Shown: positions 1 through 7,385 of the stretch, piece after piece
How positions within the stretch are numbered: the stretch's first letter is position 1
Layout of the letters: the number at the start of each line of letters is the position of its first letter
Assembly: GCA_964449175.1 (NCBI GenBank)
Contig: CAYUYH010000004.1
Coordinates: forward strand, 1 to 29,275
Direction: 5' to 3'
Source: CAYUYH01 sp964449175
GTDB taxonomy: Bacteria; Planctomycetota; Phycisphaerae; SM23-33
DNA length: 29,275 nt
The notes under the pieces: model-generated
Told to the model about the DNA's origin: nothing
What the model saw: the letters and a program-made list of their open reading frames with translations, nothing else
Database searches by the model: none
Position numbers and translations under genes: made by a program

Positions 1-687
1 ACGCGGGTCGTCGGCTATGGGTGGACGGGGACTGGCCGGACCGGCGCGGTCCAGGCTTCCGGTACGACGCGGGCCGGAACGAACGTGAGCGGCATGGGCA
101 GCGTGCTGAACTCCATCTCCTGGACGCCCGGCGGCGACGACAGCATGATCGTAGCCGACTTCGATTCGCCCGGCGCGACCGGCGACCCGACCCAGGACCT
201 GACCGTGCCGACGGACCTGGAGTATTGTGCGGCCCCCGGCGACAGCGGCGGCGGCTGGTACATCAAGGTCGACGGCGAGGACTGCCTTGCCGGCGCGACG
301 AGCTTCCTGCTCAGCTACCCCGGCAACCTGGTAGACTCGATGTACTACGACATCTTCGGCGCGACGCGGGTGAGCTGGTTCCTGGACTGGATCAGCTCCC
401 ACACCACCTACGCCGTGCCCCTCACGGGCGATGCCAACCGCGACATGATGGTGGACGGCGGCGACCTGGCCATTATGGGTGGCAATTGGATGCAGACCGT
501 CGCCAATGGCATGGCAGACGGCGACTTCAACCACGATGGAGTGGTTAACGGAGGCGACCTCGCACTGCTGGGCGGCAACTGGATGTATGGCGTGCCGCCC
601 GCCCCTGGCGTGCCCGTGCCCGAGCCGACCGCACTTGCCCTGCTCGCCGCCGCGCTGATCCTCACCCCGCGCCGCAAACGCCGCTAG
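1..687 (+). CDS. Secreted trypsin-like serine protease with dockerin-like repeats and PEP-CTERM anchor (5' truncated)
   Basis: The reading frame is open from the first base, so the N-terminus lies outside the window. The visible 228 residues contain GDSGG (residues 80-84), the signature around the catalytic serine (Ser82) of S1/trypsin-fold proteases. Catalytic His and Asp would lie upstream and cannot be checked. Two dockerin-like calcium loops follow: D-A-N-R-D from about residue 144 and D-F-N-H-D about 30 residues later, each followed by GGDLA and GGNW. The C-terminus has a PEP motif, a hydrophobic stretch and an RRKRR end, the layout of a PEP-CTERM sorting signal. The family would be exported and processed by an exosortase-like system. 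This protease plus dockerin plus PEP-CTERM architecture is typical of planctomycete exoproteins. Substrate unknown. Confidence 0.85.
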   Translation, partial: TRVVGYGWTGTGRTGAVQASGTTRAGTNVSGMGSVLNSISWTPGGDDSMIVADFDSPGATGDPTQDLTVPTDLEYCAAPGDSGGGWYIKVDGEDCLAGATSFLLSYPGNLVDSMYYDIFGATRVSWFLDWISSHTTYAVPLTGDANRDMMVDGGDLAIMGGNWMQTVANGMADGDFNHDGVVNGGDLALLGGNWMYGVPPAPGVPVPEPTALALLAAALILTPRRKRR

Positions 688-727
688 CCCAACCGCCGGC
701 CGATGCTGCTGCCCTCAGTCGCCCCCG

Positions 728-1129
728 CTACTCCTGCGACTCCCGAAGGTTTCGGTCCGCCTCGTACGGCTGGACGTACAGGCGGTACTCTTCCTCGGTG
801 ATCTGCCGGCCTACGCGGCGCTCGGCGTCGGCGCGGCGCTGGGGGATTCCCGCCGCCCACTTGCAGGGGTAATCAACGCAGCCGCCGCAGTTGGCCAGGC
901 CTTTCTCCACGACGCACGGGCGAATCTTGCACTCCGGGTTTGGGCGCCTGGCGTCGTCTCGCATGTCGAGGCAGCCGTCGCAGTAGATGTCCTTGGCCGT
1001 CGCATCGACCTTGAAGAACAACTTCCACCCGGCTGCGATCCGCTCCTGATGCTCCGGGCCGGTGACATTCTCGCGGTAGGCCGGGCACATGTCGCACCGG
1101 ACCCCGCAGCAACCCAGCATCTCAGCCAT
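728..1129 (-). CDS. DUF3795-like cysteine-rich small protein
   Basis: 133 residues. It opens with a cysteine cluster (C7, C8, C12, C15: LGCCGVRCDMCPAY) and has further pairs in YCDGCLD, CKIRPC and NCGGCVDYPC. This is the pattern of the DUF3795 family, presumed metal- or FeS-binding and without known function. The start is well supported: on the minus strand AAGGAG lies seven bases before the ATG. The C-terminal 35 residues are charged and have no cysteines. It is convergent with the protease gene and divergent from truA. No operon partner is visible, so the context gives no functional clue. Confidence 0.8.
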   Translation of the reverse strand: MAEMLGCCGVRCDMCPAYRENVTGPEHQERIAAGWKLFFKVDATAKDIYCDGCLDMRDDARRPNPECKIRPCVVEKGLANCGGCVDYPCKWAAGIPQRRADAERRVGRQITEEEYRLYVQPYEADRNLRESQE

Positions 1130-1243
1130 TTGCCTACTCCTTCCGCGCCTTCCCCGGGGCTCCTTTCACCGCTCCGCATGCTACTGCCTCGCCGGCCTCG
1201 TCGCCACTGCCAGCGGACCTTCGCCGCGCTGCTGCGAGGCCTG

Positions 1244-1249
1244 TATAAT
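1244..1249 (+). promoter_or_regulatory. Perfect TATAAT -10 element of truA, predicted leaderless
   Basis: TATAAT matches the sigma70 -10 consensus in all six positions. With the usual spacing, transcription would start at about 1256-1257, the A of the truA ATG. No Shine-Dalgarno sequence is present. The -35 region is weak (TTCGCC at 1220-1225, 18-bp spacer). Inference: truA mRNA may be leaderless. Confidence 0.5.
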
Positions 1250-1256
1250 CCCGGCC

Positions 1257-2132
1257 ATGAATGAGAGCAATGCGAGCGCTGGCGGTGAGCTTCCACCGCG
1301 GAGAAACATCAAGCTGGTGGTGGCGTACAGAGGCGCCGCCTATCACGGCTGGCAGCGGCAAGCGGACGGGCTGGACACGATCCAGCAGCGGCTGGAGGAG
1401 GCCCTTGTCCGTGTGGTCCGGCGCCCGGTGGTGGTCTTCGGGGCGGGGCGGACCGACGCCGGCGTCCACGCCGCCGGCCAGACGGCCAACTTCTACACCA
1501 CCAACTTCGCGGTCCCGCTGGGCGGGCTGGTCGCAGCCACCAACTCCCGCCTGCCGGGCGACATCGCGGTGCTGTCGGCCGCGGATATGCCGGCCGGCTT
1601 CCACGCCAGCCGCTCGGCGACGGCCAAGACGTACCGGTACCGCATCTACGTCGCCCCGCGCCGCCCGGTCGAGCTGCACGGGCTGGTCTATCACTTCTGG
1701 CGGCCGCTGGAGGTCGAGCCCATGCGCCAGGCCGCGGCGTTGCTCGTCGGCTCCCGCGACTTCCGCGGTTTCGCGTCCTCAGCCGACCCGCGAGAGAACA
1801 CCGTGCGGACTATTCTTCGCTGCGAGGTGGCCGAGGCCGGCAGCGAGATCCACGTCACCGTCTGCGGCAGCGGCTTCCTCTACAAGATGGTCCGCAACAT
1901 CGTCGGCACGCTGATCGAGGTGGGCGGGGGCCTTTGGCCGGTCGAGCGAGGCGCCCAGCCGCTGGCCAGCGGCGACCGCCGCGACGCCGGGCCGACCGCC
2001 CCGCCCGACGGCCTGACGCTCGTGTGCGTCCATTATGAGCCATCGGCGCTGGCGGCGCGTGTTGCCGACGATGAAGGGCGGTTGGAGCCCGGCAGCGGCT
2101 GTGTGCCGAATAGGTTAGAGGTTAGAGGGTAG
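1257..2132 (+). CDS. truA: tRNA pseudouridine(38-40) synthase TruA
   Basis: 291 residues. TruA isomerises uridines 38-40 in the anticodon arm of many tRNAs. The N-terminal strand YRGAAYHGWQRQ and the motif GAGRTDAGVHA are diagnostic, with the catalytic aspartate at residue 67. FLYKMVRNIVGTL, near residues 205-217, is the conserved C-terminal family motif. The ATG at 1257 was chosen because the upstream extension of the frame has no family similarity and this ATG directly follows a perfect TATAAT. Oddity: after the last conserved strand (LTLVCVHY) there is a non-conserved tail, and its final residues (RLEVRG) are encoded by a dispersed AGGTTAGAGG repeat that also supplies the stop codon. Confidence 0.93.
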   Translation: MNESNASAGGELPPRRNIKLVVAYRGAAYHGWQRQADGLDTIQQRLEEALVRVVRRPVVVFGAGRTDAGVHAAGQTANFYTTNFAVPLGGLVAATNSRLPGDIAVLSAADMPAGFHASRSATAKTYRYRIYVAPRRPVELHGLVYHFWRPLEVEPMRQAAALLVGSRDFRGFASSADPRENTVRTILRCEVAEAGSEIHVTVCGSGFLYKMVRNIVGTLIEVGGGLWPVERGAQPLASGDRRDAGPTAPPDGLTLVCVHYEPSALAARVADDEGRLEPGSGCVPNRLEVRG

Positions 2133-2211
2133 AGGTTAGGGACAATTGCAGCCATTGGTCGGGATTCGGCATTGCCGGCAGGCCTCACCTCTAACCTCTC
2201 ACCTCTAACCT
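2112..2211. repeat. AGGTTAGAGG word repeats in inverted orientation
   Basis: Bases 2112-2141 contain tandem variants of AGGTTAGAGG/TAGAGG. Bases 2183-2211 contain the complementary words (CCTCACCTCTAACCT...). The two blocks form an imperfect inverted repeat about 40 bases apart; the outer 11 bases pair exactly. The left block runs into truA and encodes its last residues and stop. This looks like a dispersed short repeat of the host lineage. There is no coding content between the blocks. Confidence 0.75.
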
Positions 2212-2245
2212 GTTGTCCTCCTGACGCGGCCGGGGCAACACCACG

Positions 2246-2270
2246 GGCACACGGGCGGGACGCCCGTGCC
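2246..2270. repeat. GC-rich palindromic element (hairpin)
   Basis: CACGGGCG (2250-2257) and CGCCCGTG (2261-2268) form a perfect 8-bp stem around a GGA loop. The flanks 2246-2249 and 2269-2270 partly extend it. It lies in the dnaN upstream region without a T-tract, so it is more likely a dispersed REP-like palindrome than an intrinsic terminator. Similar but not identical hairpins occur at 6237-6262, 18794-18823 and 18842-18867. Confidence 0.6.
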
Positions 2271-2286
2271 ACCAGCTTATTGCCCC

Positions 2287-2315
2287 TTGCAAGGCCGGCG
2301 GGAGGTGCGTATAAC
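2287..2315 (+). promoter_or_regulatory. Sigma70-like promoter of dnaN
   Basis: TTGCAA (2287-2292), 17-bp spacer, TATAAC (2310-2315). Predicted start near 2322, giving a leader of about 44 nt before the dnaN ATG at 2366, which has a purine-rich Shine-Dalgarno (AAGGAAGG). Confidence 0.65.
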
Positions 2316-2365
2316 GGCTCAAACGCAAGGACGGGCACATGTCAGGACAATAAGGAAGGTGTGCC

Positions 2366-3466
2366 ATGAAGGTCATCGCACAGACGGCGGCTCTCCAGGA
2401 GGCATTGGCGCTTACCGGCAGCATCGTGGTCGCTCGCACGCCGAAGCCGGCACTTCAGTGCGTCAAGCTGATCGCGTCGGGCAAGACGCTGACGGTGTTG
2501 TCGACGGACCTGGAGGCGTCGTGCCGGTACCAGGTGACGGCCGTGCAGGTCGAGCAGGAGGGCGAGGCGCTCGTGCCGGCGGACAGGCTGGCGGGCATCG
2601 TCCGCGAGAGCGGCGACGAAGAAAGCCTGAAGATCGAGACCGAGAAGGAAGCCTGCCTGATCCGCGGCGCCGCCAGCCGCTTCAAGGTTTTCGGCTACGA
2701 CCCGGGCGAGTACCCGGCCATCCCGGACTTCGAAGGCAAGGGCGACTTCGAGGTGGCTGCGCCCGTGCTGTCGGGCATGATCACCAGGACGCTGTTCGCC
2801 ACGGCCAAGGCACACAGCCACTATGCCATCTCCGGCGTGCTGTGGGAGGCGTCCGGCAAGAAGCTGCAACTGGTCGCGACCGACGGGCATCGTCTGGCCC
2901 AGGCCAAGGGCAGCCTGAACAAGGCCGCCGGGCGCGAGGTCACGGCGATCGTGCCGGCGAAGCTGATGGCCCTGATCCAGCGTGTCGCCGGCGACGGCGA
3001 GGAGTCGCTGGAGGTCAAGATCGAGGAAAACCAGATACTCATCCGCACGGCGCGGGCCGTACTCGTCAGCGCGCTGGTGCAGGGCAACTTCCCCAAGTAC
3101 GCCGACGTCATCCCGCGCGAGTGCACCCGCAAGGCGAAGATCAAGACCGCCGACTTCCAGCACCGCACGCGCCAGGCTGCGCTGCTGACCAACGAGGAGT
3201 CCCGCGGCATCCGGTTGAGCTTCGCAGCCGACAAGGTCACGCTCACCAGCCGGGCGCCGGAAGCCGGCGAGGCTGAGGTCACATGCCCGGCGACATACGA
3301 GGGCGAGGGCATGGAGATCGCCTTCAATCCGGCGTTCCTGACCGACGCCCTCCGCGTGACCGAGAGCGAGGAGATCTCGCTGGAGATGAACGCCTCGAAC
3401 AAGCCGGCCGTCCTGAAGGCCGGGCATGACTTCCTTTACGTCCTCATGCCCGTCGACCTGGGTTGA
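2366..3466 (+). CDS. dnaN: DNA polymerase III sliding clamp (beta subunit)
   Basis: 366 residues, the normal length of a bacterial beta clamp. The clamp dimer encircles DNA and tethers polymerase III and other factors. Three repeated clamp folds are recognisable: residues ~1-120 (FGYDPGEYPAIPDF near 109-122), ~128-245 (SHYAISGVLWEASGKKLQLVATDGHRLA) and ~250-366. It ends with the family's usual YVLMPVDL tail. AAGGAAGG seven bases before the ATG supports the start. It is followed by dciA, a common pairing of replication genes. No dnaA is visible next to it, so this need not be the origin region. Confidence 0.96.
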   Translation: MKVIAQTAALQEALALTGSIVVARTPKPALQCVKLIASGKTLTVLSTDLEASCRYQVTAVQVEQEGEALVPADRLAGIVRESGDEESLKIETEKEACLIRGAASRFKVFGYDPGEYPAIPDFEGKGDFEVAAPVLSGMITRTLFATAKAHSHYAISGVLWEASGKKLQLVATDGHRLAQAKGSLNKAAGREVTAIVPAKLMALIQRVAGDGEESLEVKIEENQILIRTARAVLVSALVQGNFPKYADVIPRECTRKAKIKTADFQHRTRQAALLTNEESRGIRLSFAADKVTLTSRAPEAGEAEVTCPATYEGEGMEIAFNPAFLTDALRVTESEEISLEMNASNKPAVLKAGHDFLYVLMPVDLG

Positions 3467-3628
3467 CGGCTGTTGTCGGCAGGCGGTCATTTCCCGGTCC
3501 TGCTGCATCGCCATGCTCCGGCCACACTTGTGGCGGCCGCTGTCGCGGGCGCGAATTGCCCTGCGGTTTTGACCTTGACTGTGCCGATTAAGGCTATAGG
3601 TTTGCCACAGTATTAGTCGAGAACCCAA

Positions 3629-3645
3629 CGGCGCCGCCGGCGCCG
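3629..3645. other. Perfect 7-bp hairpin in the dciA leader
   Basis: CGGCGCC (3629-3635) pairs exactly with GGCGCCG (3639-3645) around a GCC loop, about 28 bases before the dciA start. No T-tract follows. The rest of the dnaN-dciA spacer (3467-3672) holds only weak TTGACC/TTGACT-like hexamers (3569-3580) and a TATAGG (3595-3600) with poor spacing. Confidence 0.4.
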
Positions 3646-3672
3646 AAAACGCCTTTCTGGGGAGCTGTAGTC

Positions 3673-4068
3673 ATGGATGACGCGCAGTTGCGAACTGTCT
3701 GGCAGCAGCGGCAGTTCAACGACCGCATTGCCCACATCAGCCAACCGCTGACGGTCCTCACCAAGCACGTCCTGGCCAAGCGAGTGCGCCAGCTCAGCAA
3801 GCTGGCGGCCATCTGGGATGAGGTCGTGCCGGCCGAGATCGCCGAGCACACAGCCCTGGAGAGCTTCAATCGCGGCGTGCTGAAGGTGATCGTGGACTCA
3901 GCCGCCCACCGCTTCAAGCTCCAGATGCTGCTGGACGGCGGGCTTATGGCTGAGATCCGCAGTCGCTTCAGCGGCGCGCTGGACAAGGTCCGCCTCGTGC
4001 CGGGGCAGTTCTACTCGGTGGACCTGGCCGGACAGCCGCGATACCAGTTCGGCTCCGCCCGCCAGTAG
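3673..4068 (+). CDS. dciA: DciA-like DnaB helicase loader (DUF721)
   Basis: 131 residues. The central part, about residues 35-90, is the DUF721/DciA core: L..VWDEVVP-like LAAIWDEVVPAEIAEHT, then GVLKVIVDSAAHRFKLQML. DciA proteins are the widespread ancestral loaders of the replicative helicase, replaced by DnaC or DnaI only in some lineages. GGGGAG nine bases before the ATG supports the start. It follows dnaN on the same strand after a 206-bp spacer. The replicative helicase DnaB, its expected partner, is encoded at 24493 in the same window. The gene symbol rests on family recognition, not a test. Confidence 0.82.
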   Translation: MDDAQLRTVWQQRQFNDRIAHISQPLTVLTKHVLAKRVRQLSKLAAIWDEVVPAEIAEHTALESFNRGVLKVIVDSAAHRFKLQMLLDGGLMAEIRSRFSGALDKVRLVPGQFYSVDLAGQPRYQFGSARQ

Positions 4069-4192
4069 CCGCCGCGGCCGTCGTCGCTGCCATTGGAGGG
4101 CAGGCTTGAAACCCGCCTCGCCCGCGGGCATAATTGCCCCGTCCTTTCCTGACCCGTCGCGACGTGTTGACTCACTTGAGAGGAGCATCGGT

Positions 4193-5062
4193 ATGGGCGC
4201 GACCCTAGCCTGCATTGCCGGGGAGGAAGTCTACCGCCAATGGGAGGCGGGAGGCATCAGCGGGCAGAGGCTCGGACCGAAAGACACCCCCTTCGGGCCC
4301 AGCGGGGAGGTGTTCTGCGTCTCCAGCGCCGAGGGCGATTACTACCTGCTGCCGCGGTATGGCCCCGGCCTGGCCAAGACCGCGCCCCACAAGATCAACT
4401 ACCGCGCGAACATCTACGCGCTGAAGGACATGGGGGTCCAGGCGATCCTGGCCTGGGGCAGTGGGGGGGCGATCACACACAACATCGCCGTCGGCGACAT
4501 GGTCGTGCTGGACGACATGATCGACCAGACGCGCCTTAGGCCGACGACGTTCTTCGAGGACTCGCCGCTGGGCTTCCTGCGACAGTTCCCGGTGTTCTGC
4601 CCCGCGCTGCGGCGGACGGTCTCTGCCGTGCTCAGCAACATGAAGCTGGTGTTCCACGGTTCCGGCACGGCGGCCGTCTCCGAGGGCCCGCGGCTGGAGA
4701 CGCCGGCTGAGATCCGCCACCTCGCCTCCATCGGGGCGGAGGTGGTGACGCACAGCTTCGCGCCCGAGGCGTTCCTGGCCAAGGAGCTTCAGCTCTGCTA
4801 CGCAGCCGTCTGCTACGTCGTGAACTACGCCGAGACGGGCAGCCGGCACCGGCCTTTCATGCCCGGCGACCTGTTCGGCGGGCTGACCGCCCAGAGCGAC
4901 GGCGAGCGGCTGGCCGGCGTGGTCGGGGCGATGAGCCAGATCGTGCGAAACGTCGTCTCTGCCGTAGCCGAGCAAGAGAAATCCTGCGAGTGCGACAAGA
5001 CCATGTCCGGATACATTCGACAGTACGGCCTGCCCGCCGACTGGCGGAAGTGGTTCGACTAG
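4193..5062 (+). CDS. MTAP/PNP-fold nucleoside phosphorylase homologue with altered active-site residues
   Basis: 289 residues. It resembles methylthioadenosine phosphorylases: PHKINYRANIYALKDMGV (res. 65-82), a GSGGAI turn (89-94), SEGPRLETPAE (163-173, family EGPRFST.AE) and PEAFLAKE (191-198). Family members phosphorolyse MTA, MTI or purine nucleosides. Several hallmarks differ. The N-terminal GG(S/T)G phosphate loop is IAGEE, the RHG triad is RYG (55-57), and the base-contacting TDYD aspartate is replaced by VNYAE (Asn211). Asn at this kind of position is typical of 6-oxopurine enzymes, so an inosine-type substrate or lost catalysis is possible. AGGAG seven bases before this ATG decides the start; an in-frame TTG at 4106 with GGAGGG is a weaker alternative. 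Confidence 0.8.
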   Translation: MGATLACIAGEEVYRQWEAGGISGQRLGPKDTPFGPSGEVFCVSSAEGDYYLLPRYGPGLAKTAPHKINYRANIYALKDMGVQAILAWGSGGAITHNIAVGDMVVLDDMIDQTRLRPTTFFEDSPLGFLRQFPVFCPALRRTVSAVLSNMKLVFHGSGTAAVSEGPRLETPAEIRHLASIGAEVVTHSFAPEAFLAKELQLCYAAVCYVVNYAETGSRHRPFMPGDLFGGLTAQSDGERLAGVVGAMSQIVRNVVSAVAEQEKSCECDKTMSGYIRQYGLPADWRKWFD

Positions 5063-5104
5063 CGCAGCCGCGAACGGCTTGCGACCTGAGGCGAGGAGGA
5101 CATC

Positions 5105-6079
5105 ATGAGACATCTCCGACGCATTGGATTGTGTGCGCTCCTGCTGGGCGTCTGTCTGGCGGGAGTCTTCGCGACGGCGCAGACACGCCCGGCGGCCGAC
5201 GATCGCCTGGCACAGCTCCAGGCCTTGCTGGGAGTGAGCGTCGAGCGCGACATCGTCTACGGCAAGGTCGACGGCCAGAAGCTGCTGCTCGACCTGCACC
5301 TCCCGCGCGACGCCGACCAGCCGCTGCCGGTGGTGCTATGGATTCACGGCGGGGGCTGGTCCATGGGCAGCAAGGACCGCTGCCCGGCTGCGCCGCTGGT
5401 TCGCCGCGGGTACGCCGTCGCCAGCGTCGGCTATCGGCTCGCGCCGGACGCGACCTGGCCGGCGCAGATTCAGGACTGTCAGGCGGCCGTGAGGTTCCTC
5501 CGTGCCAACGCCGAGAAATACGGCCTGGACGGCAAACGTATCGGCGCGTGGGGCGCGTCAGCCGGTGGCCATCTGGCGGCCATGCTCGGCGTGCTGGGCG
5601 ATGACGCCATCCCCGCCACCGGCGGCAACGATGGAATCTCCAGCCGCGTCCAAGCGGTCTGCGACTGCTTCGGTCCGACAGACCTGGCGTCACTGCCCGA
5701 CCCGCCCGGCAGGCCGAACAACCCAGTCGTCCTGCTGCTGGGCGGACCGGTGGCCGAGAACGCCGACAAGGCCCGCCAGGCCAGCCCCATCACACACGCC
5801 TCCGCCGACGACCCGCCGATGCTCATCATGCACGGCGACGCCGACCGCCTCGTGCCGCTGGACCAAAGCCGCCTGCTGCACCAGGCCCTGACAGATGCCG
5901 GCGCGGATGTCACGCTGAAGGTGATCCCAGGCGCAGGCCACGGCGGCCGCGAGTTCGCGACACCGGAAGTGATCGACCAGGTGGCCGAGTTCTTCGACAA
6001 GCACCTCAAGCCGGCAGCGGACCGCGCGGATACTCGCCCGGCAGGCTCTCAGCCGACATCTGCCCCCGCGGGCCGGTGA
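5105..6079 (+). CDS. Exported alpha/beta-hydrolase (BD-FAE-like esterase)
   Basis: 324 residues beginning with a signal peptide (LCALLLGVCLAGVFATAQ, likely cleaved near residue 27). The hydrolase core carries the oxyanion motif HGGGW (near residue 80), the nucleophile elbow GASAGG with Ser152, the acid D247 in HGDADRLVP and His279 in GAGHGG. This matches carboxylesterases and bifunctional feruloyl/acetyl-xylan esterases of planctomycete polysaccharide utilisation. The substrate cannot be read from sequence. The C-terminal 20 residues are Pro/Ala/Thr-rich. GAGGAGG precedes the ATG. It follows the phosphorylase homologue by 42 bp, so co-transcription is possible, although the functions are not obviously linked. 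Confidence 0.87.
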   Translation: MRHLRRIGLCALLLGVCLAGVFATAQTRPAADDRLAQLQALLGVSVERDIVYGKVDGQKLLLDLHLPRDADQPLPVVLWIHGGGWSMGSKDRCPAAPLVRRGYAVASVGYRLAPDATWPAQIQDCQAAVRFLRANAEKYGLDGKRIGAWGASAGGHLAAMLGVLGDDAIPATGGNDGISSRVQAVCDCFGPTDLASLPDPPGRPNNPVVLLLGGPVAENADKARQASPITHASADDPPMLIMHGDADRLVPLDQSRLLHQALTDAGADVTLKVIPGAGHGGREFATPEVIDQVAEFFDKHLKPAADRADTRPAGSQPTSAPAGR

Positions 6080-6236
6080 TTCCCCCAGCCGCGGCGCCTC
6101 GTCACAAGGCCTTGGGGAGCGCGCTGGCGAAGTCCACATCGACCTGGACCACGCCTCCGCCGCCTGCCGACAGGCCGGCCAGTCCGCGTAGCCCCGGCTG
6201 TCCCTCGCCTCATCGACTCCCCGGGCTCTACCCAGG

Positions 6237-6262
6237 GGTGGCGGGGTTCCTGTCCCGCCACC
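6237..6262. repeat. GC-rich palindromic element (hairpin)
   Basis: GGTGGCGGG (6237-6245) pairs exactly with CCCGCCACC (6254-6262), with loop GTTCCTGT. A related half-site (GGCAGGAGCCCCACC) lies at about 6295-6309. No T-tract follows. The spacer 6080-6378 holds these palindromes and a TAGAAT (6336-6341) that could be the -10 of the msr gene, but no convincing coding sequence. Confidence 0.6.
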
Positions 6263-6378
6263 TGCGACCTTGCACGCAGTCAGTTGCGCGGTGAGGCAGG
6301 AGCCCCACCGCGCCCTGGTAGGCGAGGGCCGCGCCTAGAATTGATGAGAGAAGCTGTCAGCAGCCTGAAAGGCGCATT

Positions 6379-7383
6379 ATGCGAATCAGCTATTGGATTG
6401 CCGTGCTGGCGATTGTCGTAGTGGCGGGCTGTTCGTCCCGCCAGGAGGATGCCATGTCGAAGGATGTGACGTCGAAAGACCGCAGCGACTCAGCCGGCGG
6501 TCAAACCGTGCGCTCATTCGCGCCGCTGACCGAGGCCGAGAAGCGGATCATCCTGCACAAGGGCACCGAGCCGCCGTTCGTCGGCAAGTACGTCAACCAC
6601 TTCGAGCCGGGCGGCTACGCCTGCCGGCAGTGCGGGGCGCTGCTGTACGTCTCCGACAGCAAGTTCCACACCGAGTGCGGTTGGCCGAGCTTCGACGATG
6701 AGATACCCGGAGCGGTCAAGCGCCAAGTTGACGCCGACGGCCGACGCACCGAGATCGTCTGCGCCAACTGCGACGGGCACCTCGGCCACGTGTTCCTCGG
6801 CGAGGGGCTCACGCCGAAGAACACGCGCCACTGCGTGAACTCGATCTCGCTGGTGTTCATCCCCGCCGACGAGCTGCCCACCGAACGGGCGATCTTCGCG
6901 GGCGGCTGCTTCTGGGGCGTGGAGCACCACTTCGACCAGGTGCCGGGAGTGATCTCCGCCCGCTCCGGCTACACAGGCGGGACGACGGCCAACCCCACGT
7001 ACAAGGAAGTGTGCACAGGCGCCACCGGCCACGCCGAAGCCGTCGAAGTGCTGTTCAATCCGCGGAAGGTCTCCTACGCCCAGCTCGCGCGCCTGTTCTT
7101 CGAGATCCACGACCCGACGCAGCGAAACCGCCAGGGGCCGGACGTCGGCACGCAGTACCGCTCAGCCGTGTTCTACACAAGTGACGAGCAAAGAGAAGCG
7201 GCCGAGGGGCTGATCTCCGTCCTGTCCGCCAGGGGGTATGACGTCGCCACACAGTTAGAGCCCGCGGGCGAGTTCTACCCGGCCGAGGACTACCACCAGG
7301 ACTACTTCGCCAAGCATCCCGGCCATCCTACCTGCCACGTTCGCGTGGACCGGTTCGGCCTGGGTGCTGTGCCGATTGAGTAG
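6379..7383 (+). CDS. msrBA: Bifunctional methionine sulfoxide reductase MsrB-MsrA, lipoprotein
   Basis: 334 residues. The signal peptide ends in a lipobox, VAGC, with lipidated Cys18, so the enzyme is expected to be anchored in the periplasmic space. Residues ~47-160 are MsrB (R-form sulfoxide): zinc pairs CRQC and CANC, ECGWPSF, and catalytic Cys152 in RHCVNS. Residues ~168-330 are MsrA (S-form): GGCFWG with catalytic Cys177, SGYTGG, HAEAVEV. Each half is full length. The order B-then-A is the reverse of the common PilB-type A-then-B fusion. AAAGG precedes the ATG; a TAGAAT at 6336 may be its -10. It is convergent with the ACT-domain gene, with only two bases between the stop codons. Confidence 0.94.
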   Translation: MRISYWIAVLAIVVVAGCSSRQEDAMSKDVTSKDRSDSAGGQTVRSFAPLTEAEKRIILHKGTEPPFVGKYVNHFEPGGYACRQCGALLYVSDSKFHTECGWPSFDDEIPGAVKRQVDADGRRTEIVCANCDGHLGHVFLGEGLTPKNTRHCVNSISLVFIPADELPTERAIFAGGCFWGVEHHFDQVPGVISARSGYTGGTTANPTYKEVCTGATGHAEAVEVLFNPRKVSYAQLARLFFEIHDPTQRNRQGPDVGTQYRSAVFYTSDEQREAAEGLISVLSARGYDVATQLEPAGEFYPAEDYHQDYFAKHPGHPTCHVRVDRFGLGAVPIE

Positions 7384-7385
7384 CC

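Noticed and set aside
3521..3534. Intrinsic terminator after dnaN (GCCAC/GTGGC)
   Set aside because: Only five base pairs and no T-tract directly after the stem.
2342..3628. 428-codon minus-strand frame opposite dnaN
   Set aside because: It mirrors dnaN codons, has no ribosome-binding site and gives a Gln/Arg/Asp-rich product typical of shadow frames.
4205..5299. Long minus-strand frame opposite the phosphorylase homologue
   Set aside because: Antisense shadow; the plus-strand gene has clear family motifs and a Shine-Dalgarno.
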